Shown in pieces: positions 44,583-53,487 of a DNA stretch of 64,000 bases. Position 1 is the first letter of the stretch. Every line of letters begins with the position of its first letter. Origin of the DNA: UTCHB3 sp002050155 (GTDB lineage: Bacteria; Bacteroidota; Ignavibacteria; Ignavibacteriales; Ignavibacteriaceae); assembly GCA_030584105.1 (NCBI GenBank), contig CP129491.1, positions 310,001 through 374,000 on the forward strand. Direction: 5' to 3'. Position numbers and translations under genes: made by a program. The notes beneath the pieces are model-generated. The model saw nothing but the letters and a program-made list of their open reading frames with translations, was not told where the DNA came from and made no database searches.

Positions 44583-44690
44583 AAGTACACTGTTTTATTT
44601 GACTTGTTAGTTGTTAAAAGGTTTGATACAACCATTCGGTTAATCAAGCAATTTTAGATTAGAAAAAATTCCAATTCTCTGAGAATAAAA

Positions 44691-46142
44691 ATGAAAATTT
44701 GTATATCAAATTTTGGCCCCATCAAAAAATTTGAGATCGATCTTTCAAAAAAAATCACTCTGATTTACGGTGAAAATAACATCGGAAAGAGTTATGCTAT
44801 GAGCATTGTATATATGCTGTTGAAAGCTCTTTCCAATGTTGAAGTTAAAAGAGAAAGGATTAATGAATTTGGCTCACTTTTTAGTTCAAGAGAAAAAGCG
44901 GATTTTGAAGAAGCTATGGAAGTGATTGGGAAAGATTTCGTTTCCGAAAGCATATCCGACCGGAACTTAGACTTATTTCGAAATCATCTATCTCATTTTA
45001 TTGAGAGTATTTTATCTGAAACCTTTGTCAGATCGTTTCGAGAGTATCTATCTTCTTCTTACGGCAATTACGATTGGATTAGAAATCAATTCGCTCGCAA
45101 GAGTATTTCTCCGGAAATTGAAATATTAACTAAATCGTTTAATATCTCACTAAAGATTAATGACGAGGGGAGTAATTCTAATGTAATAAGAGTTGATTTT
45201 GCAAATGATTTTTTTACAGAAATTTGCGAGGATTTAAGTCGGACAGAGAATTTTTCTCCAAATTTTTATGATAAAATTTATCGAAAGTTCTTTATTGAGC
45301 TTTTCAATCAAGTTAGAGAAAATAGTTTTAATCTTAACTATTTGCCTGCAGCTCGATCGGGGATCTATTTTGGCTTTAGCAATTTTGGCACATTTATCGC
45401 AAAAATCAATCTTTGTCAGCGTGGAAAAGAGCAGCTTTCATTTACAATCCCTCACACTACTGTTCCGATATCAGACTTTATTTTGAAGTTTAGTGAAGCG
45501 AAAATTGATTTCGTTAAAAATAAATTTTCGACCATTGCGGGAAAAATCGAAACTCAGATTCTTAAAGGAACTGTAGAACTTGAAAAAGAAACAGGCAAAA
45601 TCAGATACTTTTCGGACGAAATTGGGAAGGTGTTCGAACTGTCGAATACTTCTTCAATGGTCAGTGAAATAAGTATTTTAACCGCATTTATAAAATTTAT
45701 ACTTTATGAAGAAAAGGTTAATGGTTTCAGAGGGCGACAAACGGAGGTTGAAAAAGGCAATGTTAATTCTTTACATTCACAACCGCTCCTTTTTATTGAA
45801 GAACCCGAAGCACATCTTCATCCGAAAACTCAAATCAAACTGATGAAATTGTTGATTGAATTGTCAAAAGCCGGAGTGCAAGTCATAATGACTACGCATA
45901 GTGATTTTATGCTAAATACTTTGAGCAACCAAATTTTATCAGAAAAAATAAAGAGCAACGATGTTGGTTCGATTCTTATGGTGTTTTCGAAAGAAGGAAG
46001 TGTTTCATCAGATAAAATGCAACCGCAAGAAGATGGTATAAGAGATCAAAATTTTTTAAAAACTACTGAAGAGTTATATCGGGAAAGAATAAGATTGCAT
46101 GAAAAGCGCAACGCAAAACTTGACAGCAAAGATCGCAAATGA
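44691..46142 (+). CDS. AAA ATPase of the OLD/RecF-like group, orphan
   Basis: 483 residues, ATG 44691. SMC/RecF-like ATPase: Walker A GENNIGKS (27-34) near the N-terminus and Walker B LLFIEEPEAHLHP about 360 residues later, then TTHSDFMLN (D-loop/H-loop). The middle is helical and unrecognised. There is no TOPRIM domain and no partner gene downstream, so it does not match a complete Gabija, Septu or PARIS system. It is AT-rich compared with its neighbours, which suggests it was acquired. It could be an orphan defence ATPase; function unknown. Confidence 0.8.
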   Translation: MKICISNFGPIKKFEIDLSKKITLIYGENNIGKSYAMSIVYMLLKALSNVEVKRERINEFGSLFSSREKADFEEAMEVIGKDFVSESISDRNLDLFRNHLSHFIESILSETFVRSFREYLSSSYGNYDWIRNQFARKSISPEIEILTKSFNISLKINDEGSNSNVIRVDFANDFFTEICEDLSRTENFSPNFYDKIYRKFFIELFNQVRENSFNLNYLPAARSGIYFGFSNFGTFIAKINLCQRGKEQLSFTIPHTTVPISDFILKFSEAKIDFVKNKFSTIAGKIETQILKGTVELEKETGKIRYFSDEIGKVFELSNTSSMVSEISILTAFIKFILYEEKVNGFRGRQTEVEKGNVNSLHSQPLLFIEEPEAHLHPKTQIKLMKLLIELSKAGVQVIMTTHSDFMLNTLSNQILSEKIKSNDVGSILMVFSKEGSVSSDKMQPQEDGIRDQNFLKTTEELYRERIRLHEKRNAKLDSKDRK

Positions 46143-46506
46143 TGCAATCTTGAAAAAATTTCTGTGCCAAAAATGCAGCGAGCATGGTTCAGAGGTTATG
46201 ACTCTCAAATAGTCTTCAAATATTTTATGGAACCTATCTCCCGGCTTGGCAGAAATCTGATGATTGACTTTAGAAAAACTCCGCTAAAAATCCAAAAATG
46301 CAAGTAAAAAATCCACAAAAAATTCTAAAAACTTCTAAAAACTTCTAAAAAACCATTGAAATTCACTCTTGTTATTTCCTCTTTTATCGGTAAATTGTAA
46401 CTTGTTTTTTTTTGTAATCAACAACCAAAGGTTTTAGCAATAATTATTGTGAATAATTACTTTCTAAATAAGCAAAGAATCCGGTAATCAACAACCAAGG
46501 ATAAAA
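46143..46506. other. 364-bp spacer before the OPT transporter
   Basis: No gene supported. In-frame sequence after the ATPase stop stays open for about 50 codons but has no start and no known family. An 11-bp repeat (ttctaaaaac) occurs about three times at 46318-46350. The block gtaatcaacaaccaaagg occurs at 46414-46431 and again, one base shorter, at 46484-46500 right before the OPT start. A T-run followed by tgtaatc (46404-46418) may belong to the promoter. Confidence 0.6.
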
Positions 46507-48456
46507 ATGGCACAAAACGGACAAAATGTGAAGGCGTTCAAGCCGTACATATCAGCGACGGATTTCATACCAGAGTTCACTCCCAAAGCGATAATACTCG
46601 GTGCGATATTCGGTATCATTTTTGGTGCGGCTACAGTATATTTAGGCTTAAAAGTAGGTCTGACGGTAAGTGCGTCGATCCCGATTGCAGTGTTGGCAAT
46701 TGCGGTTTTCAAGAAGATCGGTAACTCCACCATATTAGAAAATAACATGGTGCAAACGATCGGTTCAGCGGGTGAATCTGTTGCAGCGGGTGTTGTATTC
46801 ACTATCCCTGCACTTCTTTTTTTAGACGGCGGGATAGAATATTTCGAATACTTCCAGGTACTTGTTCTTGCATTGGCGGGCGGTATTCTCGGTGTTCTTT
46901 TCATGGTGCCCTTGCGCAGAGCGCTGATTGTAAAAGAACATGGAGTGTTGCCCTATCCGGAAGGCACGGCATGTGCGGATGTACTTATAGCCGGCGAACG
47001 GGGCGGAAACCTTGCACAAAAAGTTTATTACGGGCTTGGTGTTGCGTTTATCTATAAAGTGCTTATGTCAATTTTCGGCCTTTGGAAAGACACCCCTACA
47101 CAATCATTTGATAAAGATTCGGCACTACCCAATGGAACAATAATGGCTGAAATATCCCCAGAATTGCTCGGTGTAGGCTACATAATCGGACCCAAAATTT
47201 CGGGTGTGATGGTTGCCGGTGGTGTTGTTTCATGGTTAGTTTTAATACCGTTGATCACCATCTTTGGTTCGGGGTTAGAAACTGCGTTTCCACCTGTGAA
47301 AGATACTCTGATAAGGGATATGAGCGCAATGGATATCTGGAAAAACTACATCCGATACATTGGCGCAGGTGCTGTAACTTTTGCGGGTATTATGACTCTT
47401 ATAAAAACCATTCCGACAATCATCAGTGCTTTCAAAGACTCGCTTGGCGATTTGAAAAATGGGTCAGGCGCCGGCACGGTAAGCAGAACCGAAAAAGACC
47501 TCCCAATCTCATTCGTGCTGATTGGCGCTGTTGTTTTGGTGGTATTCATGGCAATTATACCCTCAATTCCAACGAACTTCCTTTCTGCGATTATGATCGT
47601 GATTTTCGGCTTTTTCTTTGTTACGGTCTCATCAAGAATTGTCGGTATTCTTGGCTCTTCATCAAACCCCATATCAGGTATGACGATTGCCACATTAATG
47701 GCAACAAGCTTAATCTTTGTAGGGTTGGGTTGGACGAGCCATGCACATCAGCCGATTGCTTTGGTGGTTGGCTCTATTGTATGTATTGCAGCAGCAAATG
47801 CGGGCGCCACTTCGCAAGACTTAAAAACGGGTTATTTGGTCGGTGCGACCCCGGTTAAACAGCAATGGGGGCTTATCATCGGAGTTGTTGCCTCTGCGTT
47901 TGTTATTGGCGGCACGATGCTGATCCTTAATAATTCAATAGGTATAGGAGTTGATTCAAAAGCTTCAGCAAACCCACTTCCTGCACCGCAGGCAACATTG
48001 ATGGCGACAGTGATAAAAGGATTGTTAAGTCAGGATCTCCCCTGGGGTCTTGTTATCGCCGGTATGGCGCTCTCGGGAGTGTTAGAGCTTGCGGGTGTAA
48101 GGTCTTTAACTTTCGCTGTAGGTGCTTATCTGCCACTTTCGACCACCGCACCAATATTCATAGGCGGTTTGGTTAAATGGATGGTTGAAAGAAAAAATAA
48201 ATCAGGTGAAGAAGACAGTGAAATTGGGCCCGGCGCATTATTCAGTTCAGGCTTAATTGCCGGCGGTTCGTTAACCGGTATTTTGCTGGCAATATTAGTT
48301 GCTACTGAAGTTGAACCCGGCGTGAATGTGATACAATACCTGAATCTTGGTCTTTTAAACGGATTAGGAGGTTTAGGTGACCTTATTTCGCTCATTGTTT
48401 TCTTAGGCTTGGGCGGTATGCTTTATTCGTTTGCTATGCAAAAGAGCAAGAGTTAA
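46507..48456 (+). CDS. OPT-family oligopeptide transporter
   Basis: 649 residues, ATG 46507 with aagga upstream. Multi-pass membrane protein with about 14-16 hydrophobic segments. Family-like sequences include EFTPKAIILGAIFGIIFGAATVYLGLKVGLTVSASIP, QTIGSAGESVAAGVVF and PYPEGTACADVL. OPT carriers take up oligopeptides or metal chelates driven by proton flow. A PqqD-like protein, dipeptidase PepD and an MFS carrier follow closely, so a peptide substrate is favoured over a metal-siderophore complex, by inference. Confidence 0.93.
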   Translation: MAQNGQNVKAFKPYISATDFIPEFTPKAIILGAIFGIIFGAATVYLGLKVGLTVSASIPIAVLAIAVFKKIGNSTILENNMVQTIGSAGESVAAGVVFTIPALLFLDGGIEYFEYFQVLVLALAGGILGVLFMVPLRRALIVKEHGVLPYPEGTACADVLIAGERGGNLAQKVYYGLGVAFIYKVLMSIFGLWKDTPTQSFDKDSALPNGTIMAEISPELLGVGYIIGPKISGVMVAGGVVSWLVLIPLITIFGSGLETAFPPVKDTLIRDMSAMDIWKNYIRYIGAGAVTFAGIMTLIKTIPTIISAFKDSLGDLKNGSGAGTVSRTEKDLPISFVLIGAVVLVVFMAIIPSIPTNFLSAIMIVIFGFFFVTVSSRIVGILGSSSNPISGMTIATLMATSLIFVGLGWTSHAHQPIALVVGSIVCIAAANAGATSQDLKTGYLVGATPVKQQWGLIIGVVASAFVIGGTMLILNNSIGIGVDSKASANPLPAPQATLMATVIKGLLSQDLPWGLVIAGMALSGVLELAGVRSLTFAVGAYLPLSTTAPIFIGGLVKWMVERKNKSGEEDSEIGPGALFSSGLIAGGSLTGILLAILVATEVEPGVNVIQYLNLGLLNGLGGLGDLISLIVFLGLGGMLYSFAMQKSKS

Positions 48457-48457
48457 T

Positions 48458-48853
48458 TTGCTGCAAGTATTCAAAGATGCAAAAAACAGGAAGAAGCTCA
48501 AGGGAATAGACGCCCTTGAGCTTACCCCTGTTAAAATGCAGCGACACATCACGAGAGATGGCAACTTGATCACCGTTCTTATCCCTCGTTTCAATTGGCA
48601 ACCAATGCACAACCTGATGGTGAAAAACGGGCGCGACCCCGATTTTCATTTAGACCTTGATGAAATAGGGACCGAAGTTTGGAACACAATTGATGGTGAA
48701 AAAAAGGTGAGTGAGATCGGCAAAATTTTAAAGGAAAAATTCAAAGATAACGATACGATCATCGAACGGGTTTCGAACGACCAGTCGTTGGTGAAATTTA
48801 TTTCGATGATGTTTAATAATAAGTTAATTACTTTTAAAGAACTGGAAAATTGA
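48458..48853 (+). CDS. PqqD-like protein
   Basis: 131 residues from TTG 48458, directly after the OPT stop; an upstream TTG at 48431 would overlap the transporter. The core DPDFHLDLDEIGTEVWNTIDGEKKVSEIGKIL matches the small winged-helix PqqD fold used as peptide-recognition element in RiPP enzymes. Here there is no radical SAM enzyme or precursor gene nearby. It may bind peptides or act as an accessory to the transporter; this is an inference. Co-transcribed with pepD (7-bp gap). Confidence 0.75.
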   Translation: MLQVFKDAKNRKKLKGIDALELTPVKMQRHITRDGNLITVLIPRFNWQPMHNLMVKNGRDPDFHLDLDEIGTEVWNTIDGEKKVSEIGKILKEKFKDNDTIIERVSNDQSLVKFISMMFNNKLITFKELEN

Positions 48854-48860
48854 GGTTGTT

Positions 48861-50321
48861 ATGGGAGATAAATTAGGAAACCTAAAACCTAAAGTGGTAT
48901 GGGATATTTTCGAAGAAATGTGCGCATATCCGCGCCCTTCTAAAAAAGAAGATGCCGTAATCGAGTATGTTTTAGAGTTTTGCGATAAACATGGTTTAGA
49001 ATATTTAAGAGACGACGCCGGTAATGTTATAATAAGAGTGCCGGCAACCCCGGGCTTTGAAAACAAGAAAACCGTTATTCTGCAGGGGCACCTTGACATG
49101 GTGTGTGAGAAAAACGCCAATGTTGAGTTTGACTTTGAAACAGAAGGTATAAGACCCTACATAGACGGCGACTGGGTAAAAGCCGAAGGAACTACATTGG
49201 GGGCAGATAATGGAATTGGCGCCTCAGCCGCTCTTGCTGTGGCAGTAGATGAAACTGCAGAGCATGGGCCCCTTGAAATTTTGCTTACACTTGATGAAGA
49301 AACCGGTTTAACCGGTGCTACAAACCTTGGAACTGATGTGCTGGAAGGCGACTATCTCTTAAATTTGGATTCTGAAGAGATCGGTGAAATATATATCGGC
49401 TGCTCCGGCGGAAGAGATACCAAAGCAACTCTTTCTTATGCGCCTGAAGAAGCCCCCCCGAACTACAATTTTTATGAAATTTCGGTTACAGGGCTTCGAG
49501 GTGGTCATTCGGGAATGGAAATTCACCAGGGCAGAGGAAACGCAATAAAAATTATTGGAAGGCTTCTTAATATCCTCACAGAATATTATGTGTTAAGTGT
49601 AGGAGAGGTTAACGGCGGAAGCAAGCGAAATGCAATTCCGCGCGAGGCATTTGCCGTTATTGCTGTAGATCCTGAGGATGAAGCCGAAGTTCTTGAAGAA
49701 GTGGCGGAATTTAACAATATTATTTCAGCTGAACTTAGTTCAGTTGAGCCATCGGTTCAAGTTCAGATTAAAAAAATGGATGAACGCCGCCCCGTTCTTG
49801 ATGAAACTGCCGAAGATATGTTAGTGCTTACACTTTGCGCACTGCCGCATGGTGTGTTGAAAATGTCGGCAGATATTCCCGGGCTGGTTGAAACCTCAAC
49901 AAATCTTGCAACCGTAAGTTGCAGTGATGGTGAAATAGTGATTGGAACAAGCCAACGCAGTTCCGTTGAAAGTGAGATTGAAGAGGCCGTTATGATGGTC
50001 AAATCTGTTTTCCAACTTGCAGGAGCGGTGGTTGAAACTGAAGACGGTTACCCGGGCTGGAAACCGGATGTTGATTCAGTGTTGCTTAAAATCGGGAAAG
50101 AAGCATATATCTCACTTTTTGGTAAAGAACCCGAGGTTAAAGCAATTCATGCCGGTTTAGAGTGTGGTATTATCAAAGAAAAATACCCACACATCGATAT
50201 GATCTCATTCGGACCGACGATGACCGGTGTTCACTCGCCCGACGAGCAACTTTTCATTCCGTCGGTTGAAAAATTCTGGCATCACCTCTTAAAAATACTG
50301 GAAACGATCCCCGAAAGATAA
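48861..50321 (+). CDS. pepD: Cytosolic aminoacyl-histidine (nonspecific) dipeptidase
   Basis: 486 residues, ATG 48861 with gaggt upstream. M20-type zinc peptidase: LQGHLDMVCEKN (first metal ligand H-x-D), LGADNGIG (bridging D), LDEETGLTGA (catalytic E and metal E), LLNLDSEEIGEI, and GGHSGMEIHQGRGN in the lid domain. This is the PepD pattern at normal length. It cleaves dipeptides inside the cell, the logical step after OPT uptake. Confidence 0.95.
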   Translation: MGDKLGNLKPKVVWDIFEEMCAYPRPSKKEDAVIEYVLEFCDKHGLEYLRDDAGNVIIRVPATPGFENKKTVILQGHLDMVCEKNANVEFDFETEGIRPYIDGDWVKAEGTTLGADNGIGASAALAVAVDETAEHGPLEILLTLDEETGLTGATNLGTDVLEGDYLLNLDSEEIGEIYIGCSGGRDTKATLSYAPEEAPPNYNFYEISVTGLRGGHSGMEIHQGRGNAIKIIGRLLNILTEYYVLSVGEVNGGSKRNAIPREAFAVIAVDPEDEAEVLEEVAEFNNIISAELSSVEPSVQVQIKKMDERRPVLDETAEDMLVLTLCALPHGVLKMSADIPGLVETSTNLATVSCSDGEIVIGTSQRSSVESEIEEAVMMVKSVFQLAGAVVETEDGYPGWKPDVDSVLLKIGKEAYISLFGKEPEVKAIHAGLECGIIKEKYPHIDMISFGPTMTGVHSPDEQLFIPSVEKFWHHLLKILETIPER

Positions 50322-50323
50322 CA

Positions 50324-51649
50324 ATGGCGAAATACGCAAATGAACTGAGCACGAAACCAATTCCTGTTGCTATCAGGTGGTTAGTACTGATTCTTGTATC
50401 TCTTTCGATGTTCGGAAACTACTATGTTTACGACTCGATTGCCCCTGTAGCAGACCTGTTAGCCAAACAGCTTAAATTCACTGACTCTGATATCGGCTTA
50501 CTTCAGGGGATTTACAGTGTACCAAACATCTTAATGGTGTTAATCGGCGGGTTAATTATAGATCGGATTGGCACGGTAAAATCGATTACTCTTTTCGCAC
50601 TTCTCTGTTTCATCGGCGCCACTGTTACGGTAGCAACTGATACCCTTGGTTTCATTGGCGAAGTTTTTCGCTCGATTTTTGGAACTCACATAAGCAACGA
50701 ATTGGTGGTGATGTCACTCGGAAGGCTGATATTTGGCTTGGGTGCCGAGTCATTAATTGTGGCTGTTACCACTGCGTTGGGTAAATGGTTTATCGGGAAA
50801 GAGCTTTCATTTGCGTTTGGAATAAATCTGACAATAGCCCGCTTAGGCTCGTTTGCAGCCGACAACTCACCTACATGGGCTAAATCATTCTTTGATACCT
50901 GGAACCTGCCACTCTATATCGCCGTAGTGATGGCAGGTATCTCGGTGGTAACCGCTTTAGCTTATTGGTATTTAGACAGTTACGCAAAAAGAAATTACCA
51001 CATGGAACCTGAAGCAAAACAGGATAAAATTGTTTTCCGTGAAGTAATCTCTTTTAGCAAATCATATTGGTTTATTGTGCTTCTTTGTGTAACTTTTTAT
51101 TCCGGAATATTTCCGTTCCGGACTTTTGCAATCAAGTTTTTCCAGGAGTATCACGGGCTGGCAAGGGAAGTGGGGGGCATGTACAACAGTATTCTGATTC
51201 TTGCCTCGATGATTTTAACGCCACTGTTTGGTTTGCTTTCGGATTATATAGGGAAACGATCGCTGTTGATGATGTTTGGTTCCATAATTCTAATTCCTGT
51301 GTATATGATGCTGCTTTCAACAGATATACCTTCATGGATACCAATGGCGATGATGGGTTTGGCGTTTTCGTTGATACCGGCGGTAATGTGGCCTTCGGTT
51401 GCTTTGATTGCTCCGCCTGAAAAACTGGGAACTGCTTACGGGTTGATGACTATGATCCAAAACATCGGGCTTGCGGGGTTCAATTTCCTGATCGGTTGGG
51501 CGAACGACACAAGCGGGGGATATCAACTTGGGATGTACTTCTTTTCAACTCTTGGGTTTTTCGGCTTGGCGTTTGCGTTTCTTCTCAGATGGGCAGAAAG
51601 TCGCCCCGGCGGGCACGGGCTTGAATATGGTATGATGCACAAGAAATAG
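50324..51649 (+). CDS. Major facilitator superfamily transporter
   Basis: 441 residues, ATG 50324, two bases after the pepD stop. About 12 hydrophobic segments. The loop 2-3 motif GGLIIDRIGTVKS is the MFS signature, with a matching LLSDYIGKRS in the second half. Substrate cannot be read. Position after a peptide transporter and dipeptidase suggests uptake or export of amino acids or peptides. Confidence 0.92.
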   Translation: MAKYANELSTKPIPVAIRWLVLILVSLSMFGNYYVYDSIAPVADLLAKQLKFTDSDIGLLQGIYSVPNILMVLIGGLIIDRIGTVKSITLFALLCFIGATVTVATDTLGFIGEVFRSIFGTHISNELVVMSLGRLIFGLGAESLIVAVTTALGKWFIGKELSFAFGINLTIARLGSFAADNSPTWAKSFFDTWNLPLYIAVVMAGISVVTALAYWYLDSYAKRNYHMEPEAKQDKIVFREVISFSKSYWFIVLLCVTFYSGIFPFRTFAIKFFQEYHGLAREVGGMYNSILILASMILTPLFGLLSDYIGKRSLLMMFGSIILIPVYMMLLSTDIPSWIPMAMMGLAFSLIPAVMWPSVALIAPPEKLGTAYGLMTMIQNIGLAGFNFLIGWANDTSGGYQLGMYFFSTLGFFGLAFAFLLRWAESRPGGHGLEYGMMHKK

Positions 51650-51657
51650 AAAGTTAA

Positions 51658-52422
51658 ATGTTGCGAATTTCGTTAAAAATCATACTATTTTCACTTATTT
51701 TGGTTATCACCACACAGGCGCAGGCAACTAAATTTGGGTTTGGTTGCTTGGGCTTAGTGGGTGGTTTTGCCGGATATGAAGTGAAAAATTATGATGCTTC
51801 AGTTCTGAATCAATATGTATCGGCGTTCAATGATATTAGGAAAGACTCTCTGTTAAGCAGCATGAACGATTTTGGGAGTCTAAAGGGCTTCCGGTTGGGA
51901 ATGAATTTAGTGAGAAACAGAATTTCGGGGTTGGAATACACTCTTAAAGTGTTTTACGAAACCCTAAATGAAGTAAAAGAAGCACAAATTAAAGGGCAAT
52001 CCGGAATCTACACTAACAGCCTTGAGTTAAAACAAAATGTTTTTGGCGCCGGTCTTGAGTTAGGAACCCCTCTTTCTTCTATTATCAGCTGGAAAATTTT
52101 AGAGGTGGAATTTTCATACGGCACCGCTCAATTTTTTCGTAAAAGTGAAGATATCAACAACCCCGCTACACGGGTTAAATACACTGTGGATAACTACTCT
52201 GCGGGATTTAACTTAGCCTCCGGATTCATTTTCTTTTTAATCGATAATAATATCAGTCTTGAGGGCAAAATGGGGTACTCACAGTTCAGCATAGGAAAAA
52301 TGCATGATGAAGATGGAAACATATTAACCATTGCTGAAAACAGCAGTGTGGTGCCCGATAAAATTGTTTCTAAAGGAGGGCTTTTTTACGGAGTTCAGTT
52401 TAATCTCTCAATTCCTTTGTAA
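51658..52422 (+). CDS. Predicted outer-membrane beta-barrel protein, unknown family
   Basis: 254 residues, ATG 51658, eight bases after the MFS gene. Signal peptide MLRISLKIILFSLILVITTQAQA. The mature part alternates hydrophobic and polar residues and ends in LFYGVQFNLSIPL, a C-terminal strand ending in a hydrophobic residue as in outer-membrane barrels. No family is recognised. Probably the last gene of the peptide-use operon, perhaps an outer-membrane channel for the same substrate; this is only inferred. Confidence 0.6.
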   Translation: MLRISLKIILFSLILVITTQAQATKFGFGCLGLVGGFAGYEVKNYDASVLNQYVSAFNDIRKDSLLSSMNDFGSLKGFRLGMNLVRNRISGLEYTLKVFYETLNEVKEAQIKGQSGIYTNSLELKQNVFGAGLELGTPLSSIISWKILEVEFSYGTAQFFRKSEDINNPATRVKYTVDNYSAGFNLASGFIFFLIDNNISLEGKMGYSQFSIGKMHDEDGNILTIAENSSVVPDKIVSKGGLFYGVQFNLSIPL

Positions 52423-52424
52423 AA

Positions 52425-52532
52425 ATGAAAGAAGAAATTGGGCAATTAACCCAATCTAAGATTCATAACTTCTAATTACTGTTAGTTATATGAACGAAGA
52501 AATCAGGCAACAAACCCAACAAATTACGCGTA
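52425..52532 (+). repeat. Duplicated gene start in front of the UPF0104 gene
   Basis: The real gene start (ATG 52490, MNEEIRQQTQQ) has a diverged copy 65 bp upstream (ATG 52425, MKEEIGQLTQSKIHNF then stop at 52475). The copies share atgaaNgaagaaatNNggcaa and aacccaa. The upstream copy is a 16-codon mini-frame, almost certainly a by-product of duplication. It also contains attggg/cccaat that could pair. Confidence 0.8.
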
Positions 52533-53482
52533 AAGAATTTGGTTCTCGCAAAGTGGTGTTACTTTTAGCGGTGAAAGTTCTGATTAGTGCCGGATTGATC
52601 TTCTACCTTACGAAAAGATTCTCGGATATCTCGTTTGCTACTCTGTTCGACTTCAAATATTTCCTTCCATTTTTAGGTGCTGTTGTTTTATTGCCGTTAA
52701 ATTTTTTTCTTCAGTACCATAAATGGAAGCTAATTTGCGATTATTCTTACCCGGCACAAAAACCCTTCGCTGTTTTCGCTTCGGTTTTAACCGGTATTGC
52801 AACCGGCTTGTTAACACCCGGAAGGTTGGGCGAGTACCCGGGGCGAGCTTTCACGATAAAAGGAGTTAAACTCTCAGAAGTTACTGCCGGTGCTGCAATT
52901 GACAAACTAAATTCGCTTTTGGTGATTTTGATTGTGGGTTCATTTTCGGCGGTTATTTTTCTCCATCAATACTATCTCGTCGATACAAACCTAATACTCT
53001 CACTGATGTTTTTGCTAACAGGGGTATATTTATTACTTCTTTATCTGATGTTGACTCCCGAATTTTGGCGCGGATTCTTAGGGAACCAGATAGCGAAGTT
53101 CAAATTCATCGAAAAGCATTTTATTAATTTCCACTCGATTGGGCTTTTTAACCGCAGCGTTTTTGGGAAAAACTTTGCTTTATCGGTACTTAATTACTTG
53201 GTTTTTTCTGCACAGTTTCTACTGTTAGTATTTTCATACAACGGAGATTTTGATCTCCCCGGTGCACTGATGGCTTCTTCGTTAGTATTTTTTACAAAAA
53301 GTATGATTCCGGGAATAACGATTGGTGAGATCGGTGTTCGTGAAAGTGCCGCTATATTTTTTCTTGGGTTTATTGGAGTAAATGCAGGAGCAGCGTTTAA
53401 GGCCTCGGTTCTGCTTTATCTTTTGAATATACTTCTTCCATCCATACCGGGGGCAGTTTTCATTTTCAAAAAAGAAGGATAG
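52490..53482 (+). CDS. UPF0104 / lysylphosphatidylglycerol synthase-like transmembrane protein
   Basis: 330 residues, ATG 52490. Seven to eight membrane helices. Conserved-looking GLLTPGRLGEYPGR (the polar loop typical of the family) and PGITIGEIGVRESAAIFFLG near the end. The family resembles the flippase half of MprF, without the synthase half. Such proteins are thought to move lipids or lipid-linked sugars. It heads an operon with two glycosyltransferases and a deacetylase, so lipid-linked glycan handling is inferred. Confidence 0.87.
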   Translation: MNEEIRQQTQQITRKEFGSRKVVLLLAVKVLISAGLIFYLTKRFSDISFATLFDFKYFLPFLGAVVLLPLNFFLQYHKWKLICDYSYPAQKPFAVFASVLTGIATGLLTPGRLGEYPGRAFTIKGVKLSEVTAGAAIDKLNSLLVILIVGSFSAVIFLHQYYLVDTNLILSLMFLLTGVYLLLLYLMLTPEFWRGFLGNQIAKFKFIEKHFINFHSIGLFNRSVFGKNFALSVLNYLVFSAQFLLLVFSYNGDFDLPGALMASSLVFFTKSMIPGITIGEIGVRESAAIFFLGFIGVNAGAAFKASVLLYLLNILLPSIPGAVFIFKKEG

Positions 53483-53487
53483 CCGGT

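Noticed and set aside
46143..46306. Open sequence in frame after the AAA ATPase stop as a partner gene
   Set aside because: No start codon with ribosome site near the junction, only about 50 codons, and no known partner-type motif.
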